From: Chitinophagaceae bacterium
Lineage (GTDB): Bacteria > Bacteroidota > Bacteroidia > Chitinophagales > Chitinophagaceae
DNA: 64,000 nt
Direction: 5' to 3'
NCBI GenBank assembly: GCA_019638595.1
Contig: JAHBTJ010000010.1
Coordinates: 62,001-126,000, forward strand
A program made the translations under genes and the position numbers. The notes under the pieces are model-generated. The model was not told where the DNA came from and made no database searches. It saw nothing but the letters and a program-made list of their open reading frames with translations. Position 1 is the first letter of the stretch. Each line of letters starts with the position of its first letter. Shown here piece after piece: positions 35,954 through 44,421 of this stretch.

Positions 35954-35979
35954 TTATCATTCACTAAAAAACTGCCGGT

Positions 35980-37254
35980 ATGGTCGCCTTCACAGCCTAT
36001 TTCGTAAAGGTGGTTGTAATATCACTGATATTATACAGCTATTATCACTTTTTGCTACGCAACCGCCTGATGCATAGCTGGAACCGCTTTTTCCTATTGG
36101 CTATTTTCGTGGCGGGCATAGGCATCCCTTTCATTAAGCTGCCGGATTTATTTCTTCCTGTAAGGTCTTTTCAATCGGTATTGCCTGTTGAACTTACCAC
36201 AGAAGGTGCTGATATCAGCTTTACCGTTACCGGCGGCATTCAAAAAGTAATTCAACCCAAAACACTGTTGGTATTCGCCTATCTGGCTGTTTGCCTGCTG
36301 TTTGCTTTTTCCCTTATCGCTTCATTATCCAGGCTTGCCTGGTGGATTGCGAAGTATACACCGAAATCACAAAGAAATGGCGTAGTTATTCTTACTGCTC
36401 CTGTAAAACGTACACCTTTCTCATTCTTCAGGTATATTTTCTGGAACAGCAAAATAGATATTGACAGTATATCCGGTTCGCAGATACTTCAGCACGAACT
36501 GGTGCATGTGCGGCAATTGCACAGCCTTGACAGGTTGTTCGTGAATACAGTAATGATCGTGTTCTGGATAAATCCCGTATTCTGGCTGGTGCGTAAAGAG
36601 TTGTTTTTGGTACATGAGTTTATTGCCGACGAGCATTCTATCGAGAACAAGGATCCGGATGAATTTGCCAGGATGTTGCTGACCGCCGCATTTCCCATTC
36701 AATACAAAACCGTTACGAGCCATTTTTTTACTTCACCTATAAAAAGACGATTACATATGCTTATCAATCAACAAAAAACGCGATTCGGGTCGCTTACCCG
36801 TTGGCTTGTATTGCCACTGCTTTTATTTGTAATAGCAGCGTTCTCGCTCAGAGACAAACCCATGTTAAAAAATCAATTAAGCCAGGCCGCACATGTTAAT
36901 GATCATTATTCCTATAATAGTACGCAGGGAGTGGTATTACAGGATACGGTAAGAGCGTCCTTTCCCGGCGGAGAGAGTGCATGGCTGAAATATATTACAA
37001 CGCAGGTCAACAAGAATATTGATTCTTTGCAGGAGGCAGGCAAGGCGGGAACTACAGCAGTTACGTTTGTAATTCGTGAAAATGGAACCCTGTCTGATTT
37101 TAAAGTAACGAAAATGGAGGGCACATTGTTAGCCCGGATTTTGGTGGAGGCACTTCAAAACGGTCCCCAATGGATACCGGCAACCATCAATGGAAAGAAA
37201 GTTTCTTCTGTTCACAAACAGCCACTCACTTTTCAAATCCAGGAAGAAGATTAG
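35980..37254 (+). CDS. BlaR1-like M56 membrane metallopeptidase with TonB-type C-terminus
   Basis: A 424-residue inner-membrane protein. Four predicted helices are interrupted by a cytosolic M56 zinc peptidase domain with HELVH (His172, Glu173, His176) and the downstream EFIADEH zinc ligand motif. After the last helix (about 270-288, LVLPLLLFVIAAFSL) comes a periplasmic linker and a TonB C-terminal-like domain (about 330-424, GTTAVTFVIRENGTLSDFKV ... WIPATINGKKV). There is no beta-lactam-binding domain. It probably relays an envelope signal by cleaving the adjacent BlaI-type repressor; the TonB-like tail may contact outer-membrane receptors. Confidence 0.9.
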   Translation: MVAFTAYFVKVVVISLILYSYYHFLLRNRLMHSWNRFFLLAIFVAGIGIPFIKLPDLFLPVRSFQSVLPVELTTEGADISFTVTGGIQKVIQPKTLLVFAYLAVCLLFAFSLIASLSRLAWWIAKYTPKSQRNGVVILTAPVKRTPFSFFRYIFWNSKIDIDSISGSQILQHELVHVRQLHSLDRLFVNTVMIVFWINPVFWLVRKELFLVHEFIADEHSIENKDPDEFARMLLTAAFPIQYKTVTSHFFTSPIKRRLHMLINQQKTRFGSLTRWLVLPLLLFVIAAFSLRDKPMLKNQLSQAAHVNDHYSYNSTQGVVLQDTVRASFPGGESAWLKYITTQVNKNIDSLQEAGKAGTTAVTFVIRENGTLSDFKVTKMEGTLLARILVEALQNGPQWIPATINGKKVSSVHKQPLTFQIQEED

Positions 37255-37290
37255 CTTGTGTATGTGGAAGGCTGTTCAGGCAGTTATTAC

Positions 37291-37330
37291 ATACAGAAAA
37301 AACCGGCTGATCAGCCGGTTTTTTCTGTAT
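37291..37330. terminator. Bidirectional terminator, 40-nt perfect palindrome
   Basis: A perfect inverted repeat with 20-base arms and no spacer, centred between 37310 and 37311. The core CCGGCTGATCAGCCGG is flanked by A6 and T6. It lies between the convergent BlaR1-like and asnB genes and can serve both strands. Confidence 0.9.
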
Positions 37331-37351
37331 ACCAAAATTATAGTTAAGCTT

Positions 37352-39046
37352 TTACTGAACCTGTGGTTGTTCTGCTGCTTCGTACGCTTCGTTGTGTACA
37401 CTGGCAACAGCCCGGCCAGACGGATCGTTCAGGTTTTGGAACGATTTATCCCATGCCAGCGCCTCAGGCGTGCTACAGGCTACCGATGGTACGGAAGGTA
37501 CACAGGCTGCTGCTGTATCTGAAGGGAAATGCTCGCTGAATATGGAACGGTAATGATATTCCTCTTTAGACATAGGAGGATTGATTGGGAACCTGTAACG
37601 GGCGTTTGCCAGTTGTTCGTCAGATACTTTTTCGCTCGCAACCGCTTTCAGGGTATCTATCCAGCTATAGCCCACACCATCTGAAAACTGTTCTTTCTGG
37701 CGCCATGCAATGCTTTCCGGTAAATAATCTTCAAAAGCCTTACGTAAAACCCATTTTTCCATTCTGCCCTTGCCAGCCATTTTATCGGCCGGGTTCAGGC
37801 GCATGGCAACATCCATAAATTCTTTATCAAGGAACGGAACTCTTCCTTCAATGCCCCAGGCTGCCAGCGATTTGTTGGCGCGCAGGCAGTCGTACAGGTG
37901 AAGCTTCCCGAGCTTTCTTACCGTTTCTTCGTGAAATGCCTCCGGGCTGGGCGCTTTGTGGAAGTAGAGGTAGCCGCCAAAAAGCTCATCGGACCCTTCT
38001 CCCGATAATACCATTTTAATGCCCATGGATTTAATGATCCTTGCCATGAGGTACATAGGAGTGGAAGCGCGTATAGTGGTTACATCATACGTTTCAAGGT
38101 GATAGATCACATCCCGGATGGCGTCCAGCCCTTCCTGGATGGTAAAATGAATTTCGTGGTGAACCGTGCCGATATGATCGGCCGCCTTACGCGCTGCAGC
38201 AAGATCGGGCGATCCTTTTAAACCCACGGCAAAAGAATGTAACTGGGGATACCAGGCAGCCTGCGTGTCGCCCGACTCAATTCTTTTGGCAGCGAATTTT
38301 TTGGTTACCGCGGCAATAATAGAAGAGTCGAGCCCTCCCGAAAGCAATACTCCATAAGGAACATCAGACATCAACTGGCGGTGTACTGCGTCTTCGAGCG
38401 CTTTGCGCAGGGTGGCTATATCGGTTTTGTTATCTTTTACATTTTCATATTTTTCCCAATCGCGCTTGTACCATTTTTTTAATTCATACCCGCCGTCTTT
38501 GCTGTACAGGTAATGCCCCGGTAAAAATTCTTTGATGTTGTTGCATACACCCTCCAGCGCTTTTAGTTCAGAGGCTACATAAAAGTTGCCCCATTCGTCC
38601 CACCCCATATAAAAAGGTATGATGCCGATATGATCGCGGGCAATGAAATAAGATCCCTCTTCTTTATCGTACAGCGCAAACGCGAAAATGCCATTCAGGT
38701 CTTCCAGGAAGCTGATCCCTTTTTTGCGGTAAAGCGCCAGTATTACTTCGCAGTCCGATTGCGTAAGAAACTCGTAGTCGGGCATGGTGGCTCTTATTTC
38801 CTGGTGATTGTAAATTTCTCCGTTCACTGCCAGTACCAGGGTTTTATCTTTGGTATACAAAGGTTGCCCGCCCGATTGGGGATCAACAATAGCCAAACGT
38901 TCGTGCGCCAGCACAATATTGTCATCGCTGTAAATACCGGACCAGTCCGGGCCGCGGTGCCGGATCTTTTTAGACATTTTTAAGATCTTTGGTCTCAGCG
39001 ATTCGGTGCCGGATTTACAATCAAACACGCCAACTATACCACACAT
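37352..39046 (-). CDS. asnB: Asparagine synthase B (glutamine-hydrolysing)
   Basis: A 564-residue enzyme making asparagine from aspartate, ATP and glutamine. The mature N-terminus begins with the glutaminase nucleophile Cys2 (MCGIVGVFDC); RHRGPDWSG, LAHERLAIVDP and NGEIYNHQEIR complete the class II amidotransferase domain (1-200). The synthetase domain has the PPi loop LLSGGLDSSIIAA, SGEGSDELFGGY and EGRVPFLDKEF. The C-terminal 30 residues are Ala/Ser/Pro-rich and variable. It is a single-gene unit on the minus strand. Confidence 0.96.
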   Translation of the reverse strand: MCGIVGVFDCKSGTESLRPKILKMSKKIRHRGPDWSGIYSDDNIVLAHERLAIVDPQSGGQPLYTKDKTLVLAVNGEIYNHQEIRATMPDYEFLTQSDCEVILALYRKKGISFLEDLNGIFAFALYDKEEGSYFIARDHIGIIPFYMGWDEWGNFYVASELKALEGVCNNIKEFLPGHYLYSKDGGYELKKWYKRDWEKYENVKDNKTDIATLRKALEDAVHRQLMSDVPYGVLLSGGLDSSIIAAVTKKFAAKRIESGDTQAAWYPQLHSFAVGLKGSPDLAAARKAADHIGTVHHEIHFTIQEGLDAIRDVIYHLETYDVTTIRASTPMYLMARIIKSMGIKMVLSGEGSDELFGGYLYFHKAPSPEAFHEETVRKLGKLHLYDCLRANKSLAAWGIEGRVPFLDKEFMDVAMRLNPADKMAGKGRMEKWVLRKAFEDYLPESIAWRQKEQFSDGVGYSWIDTLKAVASEKVSDEQLANARYRFPINPPMSKEEYHYRSIFSEHFPSDTAAACVPSVPSVACSTPEALAWDKSFQNLNDPSGRAVASVHNEAYEAAEQPQVQ

Positions 39047-39242
39047 AATATAAAATTTATTCTATTGTAGGTTAAAAATTTTCGCCAAAATTAGGAGATA
39101 AATTACAAAAAAGAAAATAATTTTCCTTTTTTGATTGAAATTTTTCAATATTTAAACAATTATAAGCGAAAATATTCAAAATAAAACTATGTATGGAAAT
39201 GCAGCAGGTTGCAATAATGCCCGGAAGCTTGTATAGGGGACG

Positions 39243-39250
39243 TAATTTTG
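39243..39250 (+). promoter_or_regulatory. Candidate -7 box for the WYL regulator gene
   Basis: TAATTTTG matches TAnnTTTG, 25 bases before the start codon at 39276; no good -33 partner is seen. Confidence 0.4.
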
Positions 39251-39275
39251 TTGACAGGGTACTAAAAGTCATACA

Positions 39276-39965
39276 ATGAACAGGATAGACCGGTTAATGG
39301 GTATTCTTACCATGCTGCAATCAAGAAAATTTGTGACGGCGGAGCGTATTTCCGACAAATTTTCCATTAGCGTAAGAACCGTATATCGCGATGTAAAGGC
39401 GCTTACAGAAATTGGAGTGCCGGTAAGCTTTGAAAATGGAAGGGGTTATTTTATAGTGCAGGGATATTTTCTTCCACCTGTTTCTTTTAGCAATGAAGAA
39501 GCCAATGCTTTGATATTAATGGAAAGCATTGCCGGCAGGTTTGCCGATCAGTCTATCAGGCAACATTATGAAAGCGCTTTAAATAAGGTAAAATCGGTAT
39601 TGCGAAGCGGTCAAAAGGAGAAAGCGGAACAACTGTCGGCGCAGATCAAAACAGTGAGCTGCCAGTTTGCTAATAATGATTTCGCATATTTGTCGCCCAT
39701 CCAGAATGCCATCGCTTCGCAGGTAATACTGGATATTGAGTACCAGAATAACCGCAACGAAGTAAGCTCAAGATCGGTGGAGCCTGTAGGGCTTATTTTT
39801 TATGCGTTCAACTGGCATATGATCGCGTGGTGCTGGTGGCGCAACGAGTATCGTGATTTCAGGGTATCGCGGCTGCTGAAGCTTACTTATACAAACACTC
39901 CTTTCCGCAAAAAAGATCATGCAGGCCTGGATGAATATATGAAGCTGCTGCCGGTGAATTACTGA
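39276..39965 (+). CDS. WYL-domain transcriptional regulator (YafY-like)
   Basis: A 229-residue regulator: N-terminal winged HTH (RLMGILTMLQSRKFVTAERI, SVRTVYRDVKALTEIGVPV) and a C-terminal WYL ligand-binding domain (about 140-220: SRSVEPVGLIFYAFNWHMIA, RDFRVSRLLKL). The usual Trp-Tyr-Leu triplet reads Trp-His-Met here, though the surrounding strand pattern and FRxxR remain. WYL proteins sense small molecules or nucleic acids. The target is unknown; the following two genes and the large cassette downstream are candidates. Confidence 0.9.
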   Translation: MNRIDRLMGILTMLQSRKFVTAERISDKFSISVRTVYRDVKALTEIGVPVSFENGRGYFIVQGYFLPPVSFSNEEANALILMESIAGRFADQSIRQHYESALNKVKSVLRSGQKEKAEQLSAQIKTVSCQFANNDFAYLSPIQNAIASQVILDIEYQNNRNEVSSRSVEPVGLIFYAFNWHMIAWCWWRNEYRDFRVSRLLKLTYTNTPFRKKDHAGLDEYMKLLPVNY

Positions 39966-40044
39966 TCTGTGTATAAAAATATATTTATAAGTAGGATGCG
40001 CTCTACCTGTCATAAGGTTCAATTATCAATTATCTTGCAATACA

Positions 40045-40617
40045 ATGGAAACTATTTTTAAAAGCATCTACCAGCACCCGCTTTTGTCTGTGGAAGATCT
40101 GCAATCCATTGCAGCAATACACCATAAGGTATCCTTTTCTAAAGGAGATACTATTTTAAAAGAAGGGCGTGTGGCTGATGAATATTATATTCTTGAAAAT
40201 GGATTGATCAGGGCTTTTGTACACAATTACAACGGCGACGAGATCACCACGGATTTTTTTACGGATCATGACCTTGTAATTGTGCCCACTTCATTGTTTC
40301 AGCGAATGCCTTCGCAGGAAAATTTACAGGCGCTCACGGATTGTATTTTATGGAAGGTTGAGTTTAATGAATTCCAGCAGTTGTTTCACCGCCTGCCGGG
40401 CTTTATTGAATGGGGGAGATTGTGGTTTACCACCCAGTTGTTCGCGGTTAAGCAACGTTCGCTGGATATGATAAGAGAAACAGCTACCAACCGGTACTTA
40501 AAATTATTACAGCAGAAACCGCAGATCATCCAGCATGCGCCGCTGAAACAAATCGCTTCTTACCTCGGCGTTACGGATACTTCGCTCAGCCGCATCAGGA
40601 AAGATATTACCGCTTAA
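40045..40617 (+). CDS. Crp/Fnr-family transcriptional regulator
   Basis: A 190-residue protein with an N-terminal cyclic-nucleotide-binding-type beta roll (VSFSKGDTILKEGRVADEYY ... ENGLIRAFVHNYNGDEITTD) and a C-terminal HTH (PLKQIASYLGVTDTSLSRIR). The short recognition domain and absence of Fe-S cysteines fit the Bacteroidota Crp-like group, whose effectors are mostly unknown. It lies 9 bases before an FMN reductase gene, so both are one operon and the regulator may respond to redox or oxidative conditions. Confidence 0.92.
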   Translation: METIFKSIYQHPLLSVEDLQSIAAIHHKVSFSKGDTILKEGRVADEYYILENGLIRAFVHNYNGDEITTDFFTDHDLVIVPTSLFQRMPSQENLQALTDCILWKVEFNEFQQLFHRLPGFIEWGRLWFTTQLFAVKQRSLDMIRETATNRYLKLLQQKPQIIQHAPLKQIASYLGVTDTSLSRIRKDITA

Positions 40618-40626
40618 AGCCAGCAA

Positions 40627-41145
40627 ATGAAAAATATTTTTGCCATTATTGGCAGCGCACAGCAAAACTCATCTAATATTAAGCTGGTGCAGTTCCTTGC
40701 AAAACGCTTCTCAGGTACTTTGTATATTGAGGTGTTTGACGCACTCAGAACGCTGCCACATTTTGATGCTGTGCAGACCCTTGAAAATGTGCCTGCAGTT
40801 ATTGAAAGCATCCGTAAAAAGATTGAGGACGCAGATGCTGTGCTCATTTCCAGCCCCGAATATGTTTTCAGCATCCCTGCCGGTTTAAAAAATGTACTGG
40901 AGTGGTGTGTAGCTACAACCATTTTTTCTGAAAAGCCACTGGCTATAATCGTAGCGTCTGCAGATGGCCGAAAGTCATTTGAAGAAATAAAGCTGATCAT
41001 GAAAACGCTGGGCGCCTTATTCAACGATAAAACATGTCTCCTGATCAGCGGTGTTAAAGGAAAAATTTCAGCAGAAGATAATATAGCATTCAATACACAG
41101 GATCAGCTTGTGGAAGTATTGCAACACCTGCAGGAACTGGTATAA
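40627..41145 (+). CDS. NAD(P)H-dependent FMN reductase-like flavoprotein
   Basis: A 172-residue flavodoxin-fold protein. The FMN phosphate loop is AIIGSAQQNSSNIKLVQFLA (usually GSxRxxS) and ISSPEYVFSIPAGLKNVLEW is the strongly conserved dimer/flavin segment of the NADPH-dependent FMN reductase family. It should reduce flavin or quinone-like substrates. It is the second gene of a two-gene operon with the Crp/Fnr regulator. Confidence 0.9.
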   Translation: MKNIFAIIGSAQQNSSNIKLVQFLAKRFSGTLYIEVFDALRTLPHFDAVQTLENVPAVIESIRKKIEDADAVLISSPEYVFSIPAGLKNVLEWCVATTIFSEKPLAIIVASADGRKSFEEIKLIMKTLGALFNDKTCLLISGVKGKISAEDNIAFNTQDQLVEVLQHLQELV

Positions 41146-41154
41146 CCTCTGCAT

Positions 41155-41218
41155 CTTGCCATATGGCAGGTATTTTATTTTTATTAAACCTGCAGGCCAA
41201 TACTTGCCATATGGCAAG
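41155..41218. promoter_or_regulatory. Paired palindromic operator candidate
   Basis: CTTGCCATATGGCAGG (41155-41170, one mismatch from symmetry) and the perfect 16-bp palindrome CTTGCCATATGGCAAG (41203-41218), centres 48 bp apart. The second sits immediately upstream of the promoter -7 box at 41241, at the -33 position of the 12-gene cassette. The regulator is unknown. Confidence 0.65.
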
Positions 41219-41240
41219 AGTAACTGGCCTATTGCTGCAC

Positions 41241-41248
41241 TATTTTTG
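41241..41248 (+). promoter_or_regulatory. Bacteroidota -7 box at the head of the small-protein cassette
   Basis: TATTTTTG matches TAnnTTTG, 55 bases before the first DinB start, with the perfect palindrome 22 bases upstream. Confidence 0.55.
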
Positions 41249-41303
41249 AGATGAAGTTTGTAATGATAATCTAAAAAAGGTAACCAACAACAAATTTATC
41301 TGT

Positions 41304-41819
41304 ATGAAAATTAAGAATATTGACAACGAAATCCGGGAAGTATTTGATGATGTTATTCAGTCGGTAAACAGCACTAATGATGAAGAGCTGAATGAACTTC
41401 CGTTTGAAGGTAGCTGGACAATAGGGCAGGTGGCAGCGCATATTATTCTTTGCAGCGGTGGGGTGCTGGATAATCAAACCAAAGAAGCGGGCAGACCATA
41501 CGATGAAAAAGTTGCTGAGCTGAGAAGCATCTTTTTGGATATGGAGCAGAAATCAGAAACTGCTCCTGCTGTATATCCTTCCATGCGCATGTATGATAAA
41601 CAGGAATTGGTTAAGCAGTTAGAAAGCAATAAAGCCAATCTTCTTGGCATCATTGAAGAAAGAGACCTGATGCAGTTGAGCCTTGACATGGAGTTCCCGT
41701 TCATGGGATATTTAACCCGTTATGAATGGTTGGCTTTTATTTGCGTGCACACTCAAAGGCATCTTAATCAAATGAACAATATTAAGCGGAGGTTAGCTGC
41801 TACAGCAGATACCTTATAA
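41304..41819 (+). CDS. DinB-family protein
   Basis: A 171-residue four-helix-bundle protein of the DinB/YfiT superfamily. The metal-binding histidines expected of the family are visible in GQVAAHIILC and VHTQRHLNQM. Family members include thiol S-transferases (for example bacillithiol or mycothiol dependent) and other metal-dependent small-molecule enzymes. First gene of a 12-gene same-strand run, directly behind the operator pair. Substrate unknown. Confidence 0.88.
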   Translation: MKIKNIDNEIREVFDDVIQSVNSTNDEELNELPFEGSWTIGQVAAHIILCSGGVLDNQTKEAGRPYDEKVAELRSIFLDMEQKSETAPAVYPSMRMYDKQELVKQLESNKANLLGIIEERDLMQLSLDMEFPFMGYLTRYEWLAFICVHTQRHLNQMNNIKRRLAATADTL

Positions 41820-41851
41820 TATACACTTCTTCACATTTAAAAATCAGAAAG

Positions 41852-42241
41852 ATGGAACACACAAAAGGAAACCCGGTAGGATGGTTTGAAATTTATGTAG
41901 ACGATATGGACAGAGCCACCAAATTTTATGAAGCGGTTCTTAAAACAAAGCTGGAGCTGATGTCAGACCCTACTGATCAGGGTGTGCAGATGAAATCTTT
42001 TCCCGGTAATACGGAGGGCTACGGAACACCCGGAGCGCTGGTAAAGATGAAAGATACGAAAGCAGGCGGCAGCAACGTGATCCTCTATTTTATGTGCGAA
42101 GATTGTGCTGTTGAAGAAAGCAGGGTAGAAGCTGCGGGCGGCAAAATATACCAGGCTAAAATGCCAATTGGTGAATTTGGCTTTTGCTCTATTGCAGCGG
42201 ATACCGAAGGAAATACAATAGGGTTACATTCCATGAAATAG
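41852..42241 (+). CDS. VOC-family protein (glyoxalase/bleomycin-resistance fold)
   Basis: A 129-residue protein with two beta-alpha-beta-beta-beta modules: PVGWFEIYVDDMDRATKFYE starts the first and NVILYFMCEDCAVEESRVEA the second, ending with EFGFCSIAADTEGNTIGLHS. VOC proteins bind metals and act as glyoxalases, dioxygenases, isomerases or drug-binding proteins. Metal ligands cannot be assigned securely. It lies 32 bases after DinB and 6 before an SRPBCC gene. Confidence 0.88.
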   Translation: MEHTKGNPVGWFEIYVDDMDRATKFYEAVLKTKLELMSDPTDQGVQMKSFPGNTEGYGTPGALVKMKDTKAGGSNVILYFMCEDCAVEESRVEAAGGKIYQAKMPIGEFGFCSIAADTEGNTIGLHSMK

Positions 42242-42247
42242 GCTGAG

Positions 42248-42664
42248 ATGGAAAAGGAAAGAATAGTGGTAAACATATTGGTACAAAAGCCGCTTGAAAC
42301 AGTTTGGAAAACCTGGATCACCCCGCAGGAGATCAGGCAATGGAATATTCCTTTTGCCAACTGGCATTGCCCGGAAGTTATAAATGATGTGAGAGAAGGA
42401 GGGCAGTTTTGTTTTAAAATGCAGACAAAAGATGGTAAAGAGGGTTTTGATCATACGGGAATATACGACAGGATCATTCCTTACGAATTGATAGCATATA
42501 CATTGGATGACGGAAGAAAATCAACAATAGAGTTTTTGCAGATTGATCAGAATACCATTGTGCGCGAAAGCTTTGAGCCGGAGAAATCAGTGCCTGATAA
42601 TATACAGGAAGCATTTTGTCAGTCTGTTTTGCAGCGGTTTAAAGAATATGTAGAGCGTGGATAA
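42248..42664 (+). CDS. SRPBCC-domain protein (AHSA1-like)
   Basis: A 138-residue START/Bet v1-like helix-grip protein: VNILVQKPLETVWKTWITPQ opens the fold, WHCPEVINDVREGGQFCFKM and IAYTLDDGRKSTIEF form the sheet, and the C-terminal helix contains SVLQRFKEYV. AHSA1-like SRPBCC proteins bind hydrophobic ligands or act as co-chaperone-like factors. Six bases after the VOC gene, consistent with co-transcription. Confidence 0.88.
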   Translation: MEKERIVVNILVQKPLETVWKTWITPQEIRQWNIPFANWHCPEVINDVREGGQFCFKMQTKDGKEGFDHTGIYDRIIPYELIAYTLDDGRKSTIEFLQIDQNTIVRESFEPEKSVPDNIQEAFCQSVLQRFKEYVERG

Positions 42665-42746
42665 AAATATATGCTTATTGTAACAGACGACACTGCAAAC
42701 TTTAACCGGCCAACAGAAATCTGACGATTGATATAAACAACATATA

Positions 42747-43313
42747 ATGAGAAAACTGATTGCAGCAATCAATATGACACTTGACGGGTTTTGCGACCAT
42801 ACAGCAGGAATTCCGGATGACGAAATACACAAACATTACGCAGACCTGTTAAGTAACGCGGACGTTATTTTATATGGAAGAATAACATATGAACTTATGA
42901 AATATTGGAAGACTGTGGTAAAAAACCCTACCGACAACAAAGCAATTAATGAATTTGCCGTGGTAATGGACAATATTCCAAAAATTGTTTTTTCCCATAC
43001 ACTGAAAAATGTAGAATGGGAAAGCGCGAGGCTGGCAAACAGAGACCCTGAAGAAGAAGTTGCGGAGCTAAGGAAAAAACCGGGTAAAGACATTTTAGTT
43101 GGCAGCCGGAGTTTAATTCTGCAGCTAATGAAACTTAATTTGATTGATGAATACCAGCTTTGCGTTCACCCTGTTGTAGCAGGAAGCGGTTTGCCATTAT
43201 TTGAAAATATAAACGACAGGACTATTCTTAAACTCATAAAGACTAAAACATTTAGTGGTGGGGCAGTAACGCTTTACTATGAACCGACAAAACAGAGAAC
43301 AACGAACAGTTAA
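42747..43313 (+). CDS. Dihydrofolate reductase-family protein (RibD C-terminal-like), copy 1
   Basis: A 188-residue protein with the DHFR/RibD reductase fold: MRKLIAAINMTLDGFCDHTA, ADVILYGRITYELMKYW, IVFSHTLKNVEW, GKDILVGSRSLILQLMKL and IDEYQLCVHPVVAGSGLPLF are all family blocks. These YyaP/YwjB-like proteins are NADPH-binding reductases of unknown substrate. A paralogue follows after 5 bases, which points to tandem duplication and divergence. Confidence 0.9.
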   Translation: MRKLIAAINMTLDGFCDHTAGIPDDEIHKHYADLLSNADVILYGRITYELMKYWKTVVKNPTDNKAINEFAVVMDNIPKIVFSHTLKNVEWESARLANRDPEEEVAELRKKPGKDILVGSRSLILQLMKLNLIDEYQLCVHPVVAGSGLPLFENINDRTILKLIKTKTFSGGAVTLYYEPTKQRTTNS

Positions 43314-43318
43314 CAAGT

Positions 43319-43888
43319 ATGAAAAAAATAATCCTGATAGCGCATATTTCCCTTGACGGATTCGTGGCCAATCAAAACGGGGAGCTTGATGATTTTGAAC
43401 CTGGCGATGAGAACCTTGCATTTGTGACCGAAATTTCTAAAGAAGCGGATACGATTTTATTCGGGAGGGTTACGTATACGATGCTGAATACATTCTGGCC
43501 CGGGGCTGGTAAGCAGCCGGGAGCTTCAAAGGCTGTAGGCGATTATTCGGATTGGTATAATTCGGCAAACAAAATTGTAGCGTCAAAAACGATAGAAGAG
43601 GTTGATGATAAAAAGACGATTGTTTTGCGTAAAGATATTATACAGCATATTAAGCAGCTAAAATTGGCAGATGGTAAGGCGATCATTGTTTTCGGAAATC
43701 CCGATATCACCCAACAGTTAATGCAGCATAATCTTATAGATGAATACTGGATTTTTGTTAACCCGGTATTGTTTGGAAAAGGTATCCCGCTTTTTAAAGA
43801 AACGGATCAGAAGCAAAAGCTGAATATAGCGGATTCAAGGCAATTTCCTAATGGAGAATTAGCGATAAAGTATGTTCCCGTAAAATAA
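43319..43888 (+). CDS. Dihydrofolate reductase-family protein, copy 2
   Basis: A 189-residue paralogue of the preceding gene: KIILIAHISLDGFVANQNGE, ADTILFGRVTYTMLNTFWPG, GKAIIVFGNPDITQQLMQHN and LIDEYWIFVNPVLFGKGIPL. Differences from copy 1 in the substrate side (an insertion around KQPGASKAVGDYSDWY) suggest different substrates. Six bases separate it from the second DinB gene. Confidence 0.9.
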   Translation: MKKIILIAHISLDGFVANQNGELDDFEPGDENLAFVTEISKEADTILFGRVTYTMLNTFWPGAGKQPGASKAVGDYSDWYNSANKIVASKTIEEVDDKKTIVLRKDIIQHIKQLKLADGKAIIVFGNPDITQQLMQHNLIDEYWIFVNPVLFGKGIPLFKETDQKQKLNIADSRQFPNGELAIKYVPVK

Positions 43889-43894
43889 AATAAT

Positions 43895-44419
43895 ATGGAC
43901 ACTCCTGTATCAAAGCAATTAAATATTGTCATCCCGGCTTATCGCTGGCATTCACAAACTTTTTTAAATGTGCTGGATGGTATTTCAGAACAAAATGCCC
44001 TAAAACGGGTTGATGGAAAGGCCAATCATGTTGTATGGATGGCGGGAAATTTTGTGAACGCCCGTTATAGTTTGGGGTGGGTGCTCGGTCTTAGGGAAGA
44101 AGACCCGTACAGCTCGTTATTCTTCCAGGCAAAAGCGCTGGATGAAAGCTTCAGCTATCCTTCTTTGCAGCAGTTAAGGGAAAGCTTTCATAAAATCTCT
44201 CCTTTGGTATATCAAAAATTGCTGACAGCGACTGATGAGCAACTGGAAAAGAAATTCCCGATAGGAATGGATGTGCTTTTTTTCGAAGAAAATATATTGA
44301 ACTTTGCAGGTATGAGCATAGGCAGGGCAGACTATTTGTGCGGGCAGATGGGATTGATGCGCAGAATACTTGGTTACGAGGGAATGAAGTATGATGTAGA
44401 CGAAAATTTAAAATACTGA
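43895..44419 (+). CDS. DinB-like protein, probably without the full metal site
   Basis: A 174-residue helical-bundle protein similar in plan to DinB/DUF664 (VDGKANHVVWMAGNFVNARY; DYLCGQMGLMRRILGY). One His is kept in KANHVVW, but the C-terminal motif, usually H-x3-H-x-G-Q, reads ADYLCGQMG, so at least one metal ligand seems lost. It may be a non-catalytic or differently metallated member. It sits 2 bases before the hydrolase gene. Confidence 0.8.
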   Translation: MDTPVSKQLNIVIPAYRWHSQTFLNVLDGISEQNALKRVDGKANHVVWMAGNFVNARYSLGWVLGLREEDPYSSLFFQAKALDESFSYPSLQQLRESFHKISPLVYQKLLTATDEQLEKKFPIGMDVLFFEENILNFAGMSIGRADYLCGQMGLMRRILGYEGMKYDVDENLKY

Positions 44420-44421
44420 CG

